A stretch of 64,000 bases of DNA from Stutzerimonas stutzeri (GTDB lineage: Bacteria > Pseudomonadota > Gammaproteobacteria > Pseudomonadales > Pseudomonadaceae), in contig NZ_JAMOHY010000004.1 in NCBI RefSeq assembly GCF_024448695.1, positions 124,001-188,000 on the forward strand. Reading direction: 5' to 3'. This document shows positions 44,216 through 53,487 of this stretch, piece by piece. Made by a program: the position numbers and the translations under genes. The notes beneath the pieces were generated by a model. That model had not been told where the DNA came from. It was given only the letters and a program-made list of their open reading frames with translations, and did no database searches. Position 1 is the first letter of the stretch. Each line of letters begins with the position of its first letter.

Positions 44216-45391
44216 ATGCGCGATCCCTCTCGAATCGGCCTCGGCGTCGCTGCGGCGCTCCTGATCTTCAGCACGGCAGGAGTGGCGGCACCCATGCAGC
44301 AGATACTGATCGGCAGTTACACCCATGACAGCGACAGCCCAGGCATCCTGCGGCTGCATTTCGATCCCGAACAAGGCCGGTTGGACCCGCAGCCCCTGCA
44401 AGGCATCAGCAGCCATAACCCCTCCTGGCTGGTGCTGGACGAAGAGCGCCGCCGGCTCTATGCGACCAATGAAAACGGCCCCGGCCGTGCCGATCCGGTT
44501 GGACGCATCAGCGCCTTCAGTCTTGCGGATGACGGTGTGCTGCAGCCGCTGGGCCAGGTCAGTACGCTCGGCGACGAGCCCACCCATGCCAGCCTGAGTG
44601 TCGATGGCCGCTACCTGTTCGTGGCTAATTATGGCTCGCGGGAAAATCCCGGCGGCAATCTGACGGTGGTGCCGCTCGATGCCCAGGGCCATCCGCAGCC
44701 GGTGACGCAAATCGCTGCGCATCGACCCAGCAACGTCCATCCCGAACGGCAGAAATCCGCGCATGTGCATTCGGCAGTGCCCTCGCCGGATGGGCGGACG
44801 CTGTTCGTCAGCGATCTGGGGGCCGACCGGATCTTTGTCTACCGCTACGATGCGAGCAATTCCGAGCGCCCTCTGTCGCCGGCCAAGCCGGCCAGCATCG
44901 AACTTCCGCCCGGTAGCGGGCCGCGGCATCTGGTGTTCAGTCCTGATGGCAGCCAGGCCTACGCCACGCTGGAGCTGAGCGTCCAGATTGCGCGCTTCGA
45001 TCATGTGGACGGCAGTCTGGTGCAACGGCAGTTGCTGGATCTGGCCGAAGGCGGTGATACCGGGCAGCATTCGCCGGGTGCCATTCACGTTTCGCCCGAT
45101 GGCCGCTTCCTCTATGTCAGCGACCGCGCCGAAGCAAACCGCATCATGGTCTACGCCATCGAAGAACACGGCAGCCTGCGCGAGATCCAGCAGCGCCCCA
45201 GTGAAGGCCGTGAACCACGCGAGTTCGCCATCGACCCCAGCGGTCGTTTCATGCTCATCGCCAATCAGAAAAGTGATGCCCTGGTGCTGCTGCAACGCGA
45301 CCCGGACAGCGGCCTGCTGGGCGAAACCCTGCAAACGCTGCCCATGGGCCAGCCCTCGGATGTGAAGTTTCTCCCGGCCTCGGAACACTAA
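44216..45391 (+). CDS. Lactonase-family seven-bladed beta-propeller, secreted
   Basis: A 391-residue protein with a signal peptide (about 1-26, ending GVAAP) and a YVTN/lactonase beta-propeller (COG2706 type). Recurrent SPDGRxLFV-like units are seen (SPDGRTLFVSDLG, SPDGRFLYVSDR). Cytoplasmic members are 6-phosphogluconolactonases; this one is exported, so a different sugar-acid lactone is likely its substrate. The start at 44216 was chosen for the AGGAG site and the signal peptide. A dispersed repeat begins immediately after the stop codon. Confidence 0.82.
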   Translation: MRDPSRIGLGVAAALLIFSTAGVAAPMQQILIGSYTHDSDSPGILRLHFDPEQGRLDPQPLQGISSHNPSWLVLDEERRRLYATNENGPGRADPVGRISAFSLADDGVLQPLGQVSTLGDEPTHASLSVDGRYLFVANYGSRENPGGNLTVVPLDAQGHPQPVTQIAAHRPSNVHPERQKSAHVHSAVPSPDGRTLFVSDLGADRIFVYRYDASNSERPLSPAKPASIELPPGSGPRHLVFSPDGSQAYATLELSVQIARFDHVDGSLVQRQLLDLAEGGDTGQHSPGAIHVSPDGRFLYVSDRAEANRIMVYAIEEHGSLREIQQRPSEGREPREFAIDPSGRFMLIANQKSDALVLLQRDPDSGLLGETLQTLPMGQPSDVKFLPASEH

Positions 45392-45549
45392 CAGGCCCGT
45401 TGAAAAACTACCTACGTTGGCAATACTGCGTTAAAAACAGGCTCGGAATGCTCATTTAGAACACCTAAACTCGTACGCGAGCCCGGTCCGTTCCTCGCCT
45501 GTTTTTGCCTTGTCTTGCCTGCCTCGCCTACGTTTCTCAACGGCCTGCT
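45392..45549 (+). repeat. Dispersed ~150-bp repeat, copy 1
   Basis: Starts right after the lactonase stop. Ends are imperfect inverted repeats (GGCCCGTTGAAAAAC with GTTTCTCAACGGCC), and the inside has the recurring blocks ACTGCGTTAAAAACAGGCTC, TGCTCATTTAG and CTTGTCTTGCCTGCCTCGCC. It matches copies at 61765-61908 and, more weakly, at 50095-50227. The MITE-like design has no coding capacity. Confidence 0.8.
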
Positions 45550-45775
45550 AACGCTCGGGATTGTGTTTGCCGCGCTGCCGGTCCCGCTGCGCATCGCCTT
45601 CACTGACCTCATCGGCCATGCCCGGCGGCACGTTATAGGCGCCGCCGGGCACATCCTGCCGGGCACCCCCGGCGGCTTCACCCTGAGTCGGGCCGCGCGG
45701 CTGCCCGCTACGGCCAGTCGCACGCTCATCGAGGGATTTGCGGTCTTCTTCACCACATTCGTCTTGCTGCTTCAT
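45548..45775 (-). CDS. Small hydrophilic hypothetical protein, 75 aa
   Basis: A 75-residue, strongly hydrophilic frame (begins MKQQDECGEEDRKSLDERA) rich in Gly, Arg, Asp and Glu, probably disordered. The GGGAGG ribosome site at 4-nt spacing is the main support. Its stop touches the end of the dispersed repeat. It resembles small stress- or hydration-type proteins in composition only. Coding status is uncertain. Confidence 0.45.
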   Translation of the reverse strand: MKQQDECGEEDRKSLDERATGRSGQPRGPTQGEAAGGARQDVPGGAYNVPPGMADEVSEGDAQRDRQRGKHNPER

Positions 45776-45954
45776 GCGGCCTCCCATTCGGTTGCGGGCA
45801 CCCGGTGGCCCTTCAGGTAGGAAGGTGAAGTTGCCAAGAAGTTGCAGCGAATCCGGCACATTGCCGGCCATTCGGCAGGCAGGCTGAACTTATCCGAAGG
45901 CCGGGCGGCCAAAAATTACACAGAGGCTTCCCTCGCATTTCTGCCGTGTGACTT

Positions 45955-47352
45955 ATGCAACTGACTCATAGCCTGCCCGCCACTGCTTTGCCCCTTTCGG
46001 CCATGACGCCGAGCAAAGACCTCTATTTCGCCCTGTTCGACGAAACCACCCGGGTGGCCGCGCGCCAGGACGCGGCGCAGTATCTGCGCGACCAGCTGGA
46101 AGCCGCTGCAGAGATGCCCTGCGACCTGCCCGCTGATCCCTCCCGGCTCGGTGCATGGCTGGCAGGGCATACCGAAAAGGTCGGCCTGCAATACCAAACC
46201 TATCTGGACAGCCGGCGCGCCGGCGCGCCCCGCCGCTATTTCTCCAGCAAGGCCCATGCGCTGCATTTTCTGCAAGGCGTGGCGCCCACCAAGCTGGTCG
46301 ACGGCGCGTGGCTCTACGGCCTGCTGCAACGCTGGGATGAGCCGCGCTTTCAGGGGCTGATCCAGACTTATCTGGAGGAGCTGGGCGAAGGTCTGCCGGA
46401 GAAGAATCATGTGGTGCTCTATCGCAGGCTGCTTGCCAGCCAGGGCTGCGACGACTGGCAGAGTCTGGATGACGAGAACTTCGTGCAGGGTGCCATCCAG
46501 CTGGCCCTGGCCGAGCAGGCCGAGCATTTCCTGCCGGAGGTGATCGGCTTCAATCTCGGTTATGAACAGCTGCCGCTGCACCTGCTGATCACCTCCTACG
46601 AGCTGACCGAGCTGGGCATCGACCCTTATTACTTCACCCTGCACGTCACCGTCGACAATGCCGACAACGGCCACGCCCGCAAGGCGGTGCAGAGCCTGCA
46701 GGCCGCCTGGCCGCAGGTGGGCGACAGTGCCGAGTTCTATCGCCGCGTGCGTGCCGGTTATCGTCTGAACGAGCTGGGCGCCAGCACCCTGTCGGTGATC
46801 GACGGCTTCGACCCGGATCGCGAAGTGCGCCGTGTGTTCGAGAAGAAGGCCGCCGTGGGGCAGTTCGTGCACTCCGATTACTGCCGTTTCGAGGGACATA
46901 CGGTCAATCAGTGGCTGGCCGAAGACGTTGAGCGCTTTCTGGACGTACTGCAGCAGCGTGGCTGGATCGCACGCAACCAGGACCCTCAGGGCAGCCGTTT
47001 CTGGCAATTGATCAGCGGCGAACAGGCCCCGATGTTCGGTGTGTTCAGCGCGCATGAACAACAGCTGATTCACGACTGGATTGCCGGCGACTGGCTTGCC
47101 GAGCAGCAAACGACACGTGGCAAGCCGAACCTGCGGCTGGCACAGCGTCAGGGCCGGCAGGCAGCGACAACGCCACGCCCTCAACCAGACAGCGACTTCG
47201 ATCAGGAGGCGCGCCTGCTGGAGCAGCAACTGGCGCAGTTACCCCATCGCGAGGCACGCATGCGGCACCTGCTGCCACTGCTTTCGCCGACGCGCCACCA
47301 CAGCAACGCCGGCCTGCTCGCCACACGCCTATTCAGCGGGCTATTCAACTGA
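45955..47352 (+). CDS. Iron-containing redox enzyme (haem-oxygenase-like diiron fold)
   Basis: A 465-residue protein. The central helical region (about 155-300) matches the haem-oxygenase-like diiron oxidase family, with EQAEHFLPEVIGFNLGYEQL and YYFTLHVTVDNADNGHARKA supplying Glu, His and Asp ligands. The flanking N- and C-terminal parts are less conserved. Members oxidise fatty acids, amino acids or amines; the substrate here is unknown. The methyltransferase gene follows after 24 bp and may be co-transcribed. ATG 46003 is an alternative start. Confidence 0.75.
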   Translation: MQLTHSLPATALPLSAMTPSKDLYFALFDETTRVAARQDAAQYLRDQLEAAAEMPCDLPADPSRLGAWLAGHTEKVGLQYQTYLDSRRAGAPRRYFSSKAHALHFLQGVAPTKLVDGAWLYGLLQRWDEPRFQGLIQTYLEELGEGLPEKNHVVLYRRLLASQGCDDWQSLDDENFVQGAIQLALAEQAEHFLPEVIGFNLGYEQLPLHLLITSYELTELGIDPYYFTLHVTVDNADNGHARKAVQSLQAAWPQVGDSAEFYRRVRAGYRLNELGASTLSVIDGFDPDREVRRVFEKKAAVGQFVHSDYCRFEGHTVNQWLAEDVERFLDVLQQRGWIARNQDPQGSRFWQLISGEQAPMFGVFSAHEQQLIHDWIAGDWLAEQQTTRGKPNLRLAQRQGRQAATTPRPQPDSDFDQEARLLEQQLAQLPHREARMRHLLPLLSPTRHHSNAGLLATRLFSGLFN

Positions 47353-47376
47353 AGGCGACACTTGCCAGGGAACTCC

Positions 47377-48324
47377 ATGATTTCGGAAAAAACACAGGAT
47401 CAGGCGCTGTTGCATCTGGCGCAGGCGCTGCGCGAGCGCGGCTACCACTTCGTCACCCCCACGCCACTCACCCATGAGCGGGTCAACCAGCGTCCGGAAA
47501 ATGCCCTGGCCGAGGACATGCATGGGATATTCGGCTGGAGCCGCCCCTTCCAGCGCGAATTGCTGCCGCCGGCGCTCTTCAACCTGATGGAGCTGGCCGA
47601 CGTGCTCGAAGCCTGCGGTTCGCGCTGGCGTAGCCGGGTGCGATTGTCGAGCCTCGACGGACAGCTGTTCGTCCATTCAGCCTTTCCCACCGATGCGCCC
47701 GATGCGGTGTTCTTCGGCCCGGATACCTACCGTTTCGCCAGCGCCATCCAGGCACACCTGAATCATCATCGGGGCCACATTGCCCGTGCCGTGGACATCG
47801 GTTGCGGCTCGGGCGCCGGGGCGCTGCTCACCGCACTGGCAAGACCGCAGGCCGAGGTGCTGGCGGTGGATATCAATTCCGCCGCCCTGCGCCTGACTCG
47901 CATAAACGCAGCCCTGGCCGGAGCGGATAACCTGCAGGCCCGGCACAGCGATCTGCTCAAGGATGTTCACGGCGAATTCGATCTGATCCTGGCCAATCCC
48001 CCCTATCTGATCGACCCCAGCGAGCGTGCCTATCGCCATGGCGGCGGCCCGCTGGGTGCCGGCCTTTCACTGGCGATCCTCGACAGTGCCCTCTCGCGCC
48101 TGGCACCGGGCGGCAGCCTGCTGCTCTACACCGGCGTGGCGATGCAGGGCAATCAGGACCCTTTCCTGGGCGAAGTGCGCCAACGCCTCGAAGGACTCGC
48201 GCTCGAGTGGCGCTACCGCGAAATGGACCCGGACGTATTCGGCGAGGAACTGCTGGAAGGCGCCTATACGAGCTGCGACCGCATCGCCGCCGTTGTCCTG
48301 GAGGTGACGCGGCCTGCGAGCTGA
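47377..48324 (+). CDS. Class I SAM-dependent methyltransferase (HemK/PrmC-like)
   Basis: A 315-residue methyltransferase. The SAM site is AVDIGCGSGAGALLTALA and the catalytic motif LILANPPYLIDPSERAY is the NPPY motif for methylation of an amide or ring nitrogen. The N-terminal 110 residues form a separate domain not found in PrmC itself. It is related to RlmA/PrmB-like enzymes but I cannot name the substrate. The ATG at 47377 has an AGGGA ribosome site. It probably shares a transcript with the diiron enzyme. Confidence 0.8.
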   Translation: MISEKTQDQALLHLAQALRERGYHFVTPTPLTHERVNQRPENALAEDMHGIFGWSRPFQRELLPPALFNLMELADVLEACGSRWRSRVRLSSLDGQLFVHSAFPTDAPDAVFFGPDTYRFASAIQAHLNHHRGHIARAVDIGCGSGAGALLTALARPQAEVLAVDINSAALRLTRINAALAGADNLQARHSDLLKDVHGEFDLILANPPYLIDPSERAYRHGGGPLGAGLSLAILDSALSRLAPGGSLLLYTGVAMQGNQDPFLGEVRQRLEGLALEWRYREMDPDVFGEELLEGAYTSCDRIAAVVLEVTRPAS

Positions 48325-48333
48325 CCTTGAGTT

Positions 48334-48412
48334 ACGCGTGGATAAGCCTTCGGCGTTATCCACCCTACTCACCGGGCGTAGGGTGGAAAACCGCGAAGCG
48401 TTTTCCACGCGT
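48334..48412. repeat. Paired REP-like palindromes (REPIN-like)
   Basis: Two related hairpin units (ACGCGTGGATAAGCCTTCGG / GCGTTATCCACCCTAC and its partner GTAGGGTGGAAAACCGCG / AAGCGTTTTCCACGCGT) face each other across a 9-bp gap. They fill the space between two convergent genes. Such units are mobilised by RAYT proteins, of which a fragment lies at 3655-3818. Confidence 0.75.
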
Positions 48413-48432
48413 TGCGCACCTACGTCCGCGGC

Positions 48433-49365
48433 TCAGACCGGCAATAGCACCAGAATCAGCGACAGGCTCAGCAGCGATCCCAGCGTCGAGTACAACACCA
48501 CCCGCGACACCCGCGAACCTTCACGACCATAGAACTCGGCCAGCATGTACGGTCCGGTGCCGGTGGGCAGCGCACTGAGCAGCAGCGCCGAATAGACCCA
48601 CAGCGGCTCCAGCTCGAACACCACTGCGGCGAAATACCAGGTCAGCGCCGGCTGCACGATGAGTTTCAGCAGCACCAGCGGCCAGACACCACGCACCGGC
48701 CCGCTGGGCTGTGGTTGGGCGAGGAACAGGCCGAGAGACACCAGCGCGCAAGGCGCAGCGGCAGCGCCGAGCAGATCCAGCAGCGTACTGATCCCGCTCG
48801 GCAGCTCAAGCCCACCCAATGCCCAGCCGGCACCGAGCAACGGCGCCAGCACCAGCGGATTGCCCAGCAGCGCGCGACTCACCTTGGCCAGTGTCTTGCC
48901 GATGTCCTGACCGGCGTGCAGGCCTGTCTCGACGCAGGCCAGGGCGATGGCGAACAGCACACAGACCACCACCAGCGTGGCCACCAGCGCCGGCTGCAAT
49001 GCCGCCTCGCCGAGAATCAGCAAGCACAGCGGAAAGCCGATGTAGCCGGTGTTGGCGTAGGACGCGCCCAGGGCATCGAGGCTGGCGTCCACCAGCGGCT
49101 GCTTCTGCAGCAGGCGATAACAGAGGGTGAAGGCGAAAACGCCCAGGCAGCCGATGGAGAACGCTGCAATAAAGCCCGGCTGCCACACGTCGGCCCAGGT
49201 CGAGGTCGCGGTGATCTTGAACAGCAACGCGGGCAGGCCCAGCCAGACCACGAAACGATTGAGCTCCGAAGCGCCCGCCGGCCCCAGGCGACCGGTACGA
49301 CGACACAGATAGCCCAGAAAGATCAGTGCAAAAACAGGCAGGACGACATTGACGACCGAGGACAT
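48433..49365 (-). CDS. AEC-family transporter (auxin efflux carrier-like)
   Basis: A 310-residue membrane protein with ten hydrophobic segments in two halves of five, the AEC family layout. Conserved helix-break positions are seen in GASYANTGYIGFPL and ALPTGTGPYMLAEFYG. Known members move organic acids such as malate or malonate. It stands alone, ending against REP-like palindromes. Confidence 0.88.
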   Translation of the reverse strand: MSSVVNVVLPVFALIFLGYLCRRTGRLGPAGASELNRFVVWLGLPALLFKITATSTWADVWQPGFIAAFSIGCLGVFAFTLCYRLLQKQPLVDASLDALGASYANTGYIGFPLCLLILGEAALQPALVATLVVVCVLFAIALACVETGLHAGQDIGKTLAKVSRALLGNPLVLAPLLGAGWALGGLELPSGISTLLDLLGAAAAPCALVSLGLFLAQPQPSGPVRGVWPLVLLKLIVQPALTWYFAAVVFELEPLWVYSALLLSALPTGTGPYMLAEFYGREGSRVSRVVLYSTLGSLLSLSLILVLLPV

Positions 49366-49524
49366 GAAACCTCAACTGCAGGCTTGAGCGGCGCCGCACG
49401 CGCAAAGGCGAGCGACCCAAACGGCCACTCACCTTAGCAAAGAATCCGCAGCTCTAGTCCACCACAATCCGCTACCGACACGCGCGGCAGTACCTGCAAA
49501 GGCTACATACAGGCGGCCTTACTC

Positions 49525-50043
49525 CTAGTGCAGCTGCGGCGAATACCCGTTGGGCTCGGCTCGCGCAGCGGCGAACTCGGCTTCGACCGAACCACGTACC
49601 TGCTCCGGTCCACCATGAAAGCCGCTGCGGTCGCTGTAGTCCCACTCGGTCACCGGCACCCGTTCGGCGTCCAGCGCTCGGGCGCAGCCGATATCCAGCG
49701 CGGTGATACCCGCCACCGCACCGGCGGCAATCGCGGCATTGACCGGTTCACGGCCATGCTCGACGCTCCAGCCAAGGCAGGCCAGATCCAGCGCATCGCC
49801 GCCGACACGCCCATACATCCAGGGCCTGGGATCGTCGGCCAGGAGAATGCCGACCCCGGTGACGATCTCCCGCACGCCGCATGCGCGGACCAGGCCTTCG
49901 CTGCCGGGCATACCGATAAAGCGCGACACCTGCCGCGGCGCCAGCAATTGCACGACGCCCAGACCGATGCTGAACCAGCCGAGGCCGCGCGCCACGGAAC
50001 GGGCCGAGTGATTGGGACGGGTGACTTGACGTGGAATGCTCAT
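49525..50043 (-). CDS. Hypothetical membrane-associated protein, DUF4267-like
   Basis: A 172-residue protein with three or four hydrophobic segments between residues 18 and 125 (GLGWFSIGLGVVQLLAPR, VREIVTGVGILLAD, NAAIAAGAVAGITALDIG). This is the form of small integral proteins often found next to a cyclase/dehydrase gene. The C-terminal 45 residues are hydrophilic. Function is unknown. It stands upstream of the alcohol dehydrogenase-strand gap and is co-directional with nothing close. ATG 50043 has GAGGAAA upstream and is preferred. Confidence 0.7.
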   Translation of the reverse strand: MSIPRQVTRPNHSARSVARGLGWFSIGLGVVQLLAPRQVSRFIGMPGSEGLVRACGVREIVTGVGILLADDPRPWMYGRVGGDALDLACLGWSVEHGREPVNAAIAAGAVAGITALDIGCARALDAERVPVTEWDYSDRSGFHGGPEQVRGSVEAEFAAARAEPNGYSPQLH

Positions 50044-50094
50044 GAAATTTTCCTCGCTCAGCCGCAACCCAAAAAGGCAACGGCAACTGGCAGA

Positions 50095-50227
50095 CCGTGT
50101 GAAAACATTGCGAGCGAAGGTCAGGCAAAGGCAGAAGCAGGCAAAAGCGGCGTTTACGGACTGTAAATGAGCATTTCTGAGCCTGTTTCCAACGCAGCAT
50201 GGCCGAGCGCAGCCGTTTTCACGGGGC
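50095..50227 (-). repeat. Dispersed repeat, diverged copy 3
   Basis: On the minus strand it has the same block order as copies 1 and 2: CCGTGAAAAC end, TGCTGCGTTGGAAACAGGCTC, AAATGCTCATTTA, GCCTGCTTCTGCCTTTGCC, and a GTTTTCACACGG end. It is clearly older or a sub-family. It fills the gap before the dehydrogenase gene. Confidence 0.65.
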
Positions 50228-50233
50228 CTGGCT

Positions 50234-51406
50234 TCAGGGTTTTAGAATCACCTTGATACAGCCGTCCTGCTTGTCGCGGAAGGTCTTGTACATCTCCGGC
50301 CCCTGTTCCAGACCGACGCTGTGGGTGATGACAAAGGTCGGATCGATCTGCCCTTCCTGGATGCGCTTGAGCAGATCGTCGGTCCAGCGGTTGACGTGGG
50401 TCTGGCCCATGCGGAAGGTCAGGCCCTTGTTCATCGCCGCGCCGAACGGGACCTTGTCGATCAGTCCGCCGTAGACGCCTGGAATCGAGAGAATGCCAGC
50501 CGGGCGGCAGACGTAGATCATCTCGCGCAGCACGTGGGGGCGGTCGGTTTCCAGCATCAGCGCCTGCTTGGCGCGGTCGTACATCGAATCAATGGAACGT
50601 GCGGCGTGTGCTTCCATGCCCACCGAGTCGATGCATTTCTCCGGGCCTTTGCCGCGGGTCAGCTCGGACAGGCGCTCAAGCACGCTTTCCTCATCGAAAT
50701 TGATGGTGATGGCGCCACCGGCGCGGGCCATGGACAGCCGTTCCGGCACGTTGTCGATGCATACGACCTGCTCGGCACCCATCATGATCGCGCTGCGGAT
50801 GGCGAACTGGCCGACTGGGCCGGCGCCCCACACCGCCACGGTATCGGTGGGCTGGATGTCGCACTGCGCCGCAGCCTGCCAGCCGGTAGGCAGGATGTCG
50901 CCGAGGAACAGCACCTGCTCGTCGGTCATGCCCTCGGGTATCACCACAGGGCCGACGTCGGCATAGGGCACGCGGACGTATTCGGCCTGGCCGCCAGCGT
51001 AACCACCGGTGAGGTGGGTGTAGCCGAACAAGCCGGCGGTGGTGTGGCCAAACATTTTGTCGGCGATATCCTTGTTGCGGTTGGTGCGTTCGCACACCGA
51101 GAAATTGCCGCGCCGGCACTGCTCGCATTCGCCGCAGACGATGGTGAAGGGCACCACCACGCGGTCGCCGACCTTGAGTTTCTTGTTCGCCGAGCCGACT
51201 TCCATCACCTCGCCCATGAACTCGTGGCCCATGATGTCGCCGTGTTTCATGCCGGGCATAAAGCCGTCGTACAGGTGCAGGTCGGAACCGCAGATGGCGC
51301 AGGAACTGACCTTGATGATGGCGTCGCGCGGGTCTTCGATTGAGGGGTCGGGTACATGGTTGTCGCAGCGGATATCGTGCTTGCCGTGCCAGCGAAGCGC
51401 TCTCAT
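50234..51406 (-). CDS. Zinc-dependent alcohol dehydrogenase
   Basis: A 390-residue medium-chain dehydrogenase. Catalytic zinc ligands lie in [11 protein letters not shown] and GHEFMGEV; structural zinc cysteines in [15 protein letters not shown]; and the NAD site in [18 protein letters not shown]. The sequence resembles the glutathione-independent formaldehyde dehydrogenase-like branch common in Proteobacteria. The substrate is not certain. A single gene; the 156 bp to the next gene are non-coding. Confidence 0.9.
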   Translation of the reverse strand: MRALRWHGKHDIRCDNHVPDPSIEDPRDAIIKVSSCAICGSDLHLYDGFMPGMKHGDIMGHEFMGEVMEVGSANKKLKVGDRVVVPFTIVCGECEQCRRGNFSVCERTNRNKDIADKMFGHTTAGLFGYTHLTGGYAGGQAEYVRVPYADVGPVVIPEGMTDEQVLFLGDILPTGWQAAAQCDIQPTDTVAVWGAGPVGQFAIRSAIMMGAEQVVCIDNVPERLSMARAGGAITINFDEESVLERLSELTRGKGPEKCIDSVGMEAHAARSIDSMYDRAKQALMLETDRPHVLREMIYVCRPAGILSIPGVYGGLIDKVPFGAAMNKGLTFRMGQTHVNRWTDDLLKRIQEGQIDPTFVITHSVGLEQGPEMYKTFRDKQDGCIKVILKP

Positions 51407-51562
51407 GGGAAATCTCCTGGTCGGGTGTCCAGAAACGCCGCCTGGTGTCTTTCCCTTTTGTTTCGCTGCTCCTGTGCCGGTCGGCGCTGCTAACTAGGTG
51501 TCAGTTTTTTAGTAAGCAGCGCCACGCCATAGTTGCCCGATTGCCGACGGGCTGCATGCACG

Positions 51563-52423
51563 TCAACCCTTGCGCTGCCCCACCGGGCCATACCCATCGC
51601 GATACCCGGAATATTTCGGCGCCCAGCCCAGCGCCCTGGCGCGGGCGTTGCTGCAGCGTTTGCTGCCGGCGCGGCGGGTCATCGCTTGCTCGGCCCAGTA
51701 CGTCACACCCAACCGCTCGCGCAGCCAGTCGACCACCTCATGCAGCGGTGCCGGGTCGTCGTCCACACCCAGATAGCAATCCTCCAGCGCAGCGCCTCGC
51801 AGGTCCGCCTGGAGCAGAAAGGCCAGCAAGCCGGCGGCATCATCACGGTGGATACGGTTGCTGTACTGCGGCGGCTCGCGCTCGACGCGCAACCCCGCGC
51901 GTATCTGATTCTGCAGCCAGGGCCGCGACGGATCGTAGAGGCCAGCCATGCGGACCAAGGTCGTCGGCAGGCCGCTGTTCAAAGCCAGCTGTTCGGCCTC
52001 CAGCATCACCTGGCCGGTGAAGCCTTTAGGTTCGGTAGGCGAGCGCTCGTCGATCCACTCGCCCTGGCTCTGCCCGTAGACGCCCGTGCTGGAGAGGAAC
52101 AGCAAACGCTTTGGACGCTGACCACGCTGTTCCAACCAGCCCAGCGCATTGCGCAACCCTTCGATATAGGCCTGGCGATAACCGGGCTCATCATGCTGAC
52201 TGGCGGATGCGGCATAGACCAGATAGGCCAGCTGACCATTTGGCCAGCTACGCGGGCACTGGCTGGCCAGCAGATCGCCGGCCACCGGCAGGATCGGCAC
52301 CGGCAACCCTGCCGCCTCGCGGCGCAGGCCATAGACTGTCCAGCCGACCCGACTCAATAGCAGGCCAAGACGACTGCCGACATCGCCGCAGCCGGCGATC
52401 ATTACCGAAGGACGCATGTTCAT
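51563..52423 (-). CDS. NAD-dependent epimerase/dehydratase-family protein
   Basis: A 286-residue short-chain dehydrogenase-like protein (YeeZ type). The nucleotide loop is IAGCGDVGSRLGLLLSRVGW and the catalytic Ser/Tyr region LFLSSTGVYGQSQGEWIDE. The substrate is unknown. It is divergent from oxyR and shares a 140-bp intergenic region with it, so oxidative-stress control by OxyR is conceivable but unproven. Confidence 0.85.
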   Translation of the reverse strand: MNMRPSVMIAGCGDVGSRLGLLLSRVGWTVYGLRREAAGLPVPILPVAGDLLASQCPRSWPNGQLAYLVYAASASQHDEPGYRQAYIEGLRNALGWLEQRGQRPKRLLFLSSTGVYGQSQGEWIDERSPTEPKGFTGQVMLEAEQLALNSGLPTTLVRMAGLYDPSRPWLQNQIRAGLRVEREPPQYSNRIHRDDAAGLLAFLLQADLRGAALEDCYLGVDDDPAPLHEVVDWLRERLGVTYWAEQAMTRRAGSKRCSNARARALGWAPKYSGYRDGYGPVGQRKG

Positions 52424-52563
52424 CAGGGTTGCTCCATCAACAGGGTTTCGCTTGTCGCAGTGTACGCCGCACGGTTTTGTTTCGCGCTAAACAAGGTATC
52501 GCTGCCGGTTGGTTCATCAACGAGCAAAGGCTATGCTAACCCGCACTCTGATGGATACTCGCT

Positions 52564-53484
52564 ATGACTCTGACCGAACTGCGCTATATCGTCACGCTCG
52601 CCCAGGAACAGCATTTTGGCCGCGCCGCCGAACGCTGCCATGTCAGCCAGCCGACGCTTTCGGTCGGCGTGAAGAAGCTCGAGGACGAGCTGGGCGTACT
52701 GATCTTCGAACGCACCAAGAGCGCCGTGCGCCTGACGCCGGTCGGCGAAGGCATCGTCACCCAGGCGCAGAAAGTGCTGGAGCAGGCACAGAGCATTCGC
52801 GAGCTTGCACAAGCGGGCAAGAACCAGCTGGCCGCACCGCTCAAGGTCGGCGCCATCTACACCGTCGGCCCCTACATGTTCCCGCACCTGATCCCGCAGC
52901 TGCACCGCGTGGCGCCGGACATGCCGCTGTACATCGAAGAGAACTTCACCCATGTGCTGCGCGACAAGCTGCGCACTGGCGAGCTGGACGCCATAATCAT
53001 CGCGCTGCCCTTCCAGGAAGCCGACGTACTGACCAAGCCGCTGTATGACGAACCCTTCTACGTGCTGATGCCAGCCGGCCACCCCTGGACCGCGAAGAAA
53101 ACCATCGACAGCCAGATGCTCAACGACAAGAGCCTGCTGCTGCTCGGCGAAGGCCACTGCTTCCGCGATCAGGTACTGGAAGCCTGCCCCACCACGCGCA
53201 AGGGCGAGGCGCCGAGCCACACCACCGTGGAATCCTCTTCGCTGGAAACCATCCGCCACATGGTCGCGTCCGGGCTGGGCGTGTCGATCCTGCCGCTGTC
53301 GGCAGTGGACAGCCATCATTACTCTGCCGGCGTGCTGGATATCCGCCCGCTGACCCCGCCGGTACCGTTCCGCACCGTGGCCATCGCCTGGCGCGCCAGT
53401 TTCCCCCGACCCAAGGCCATCGAAATCCTGGCCGACTCCATCCGCCTGTGTTCGGTGGGCAAACCACCGGTTGCGAAAGACTGA
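52564..53484 (+). CDS. oxyR: Hydrogen-peroxide sensor OxyR
   Basis: A 306-residue LysR-type regulator. The N-terminal helix-turn-helix covers about residues 18-40 (GRAAERCHVSQPTLSVGVKK). The redox pair is Cys199 in LGEGHCFRDQ and Cys208 in VLEAC, which form a disulfide on H2O2. It activates catalase and peroxiredoxin genes. recG follows 3 bp downstream, the conserved oxyR-recG operon of pseudomonads. Confidence 0.97.
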   Translation: MTLTELRYIVTLAQEQHFGRAAERCHVSQPTLSVGVKKLEDELGVLIFERTKSAVRLTPVGEGIVTQAQKVLEQAQSIRELAQAGKNQLAAPLKVGAIYTVGPYMFPHLIPQLHRVAPDMPLYIEENFTHVLRDKLRTGELDAIIIALPFQEADVLTKPLYDEPFYVLMPAGHPWTAKKTIDSQMLNDKSLLLLGEGHCFRDQVLEACPTTRKGEAPSHTTVESSSLETIRHMVASGLGVSILPLSAVDSHHYSAGVLDIRPLTPPVPFRTVAIAWRASFPRPKAIEILADSIRLCSVGKPPVAKD

Positions 53485-53487
53485 CCC

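Noticed and set aside
45515..45820. 101-codon plus-strand frame after the lactonase
   Set aside because: It starts inside the dispersed repeat and opposes a frame with a much better ribosome site; no family resemblance.
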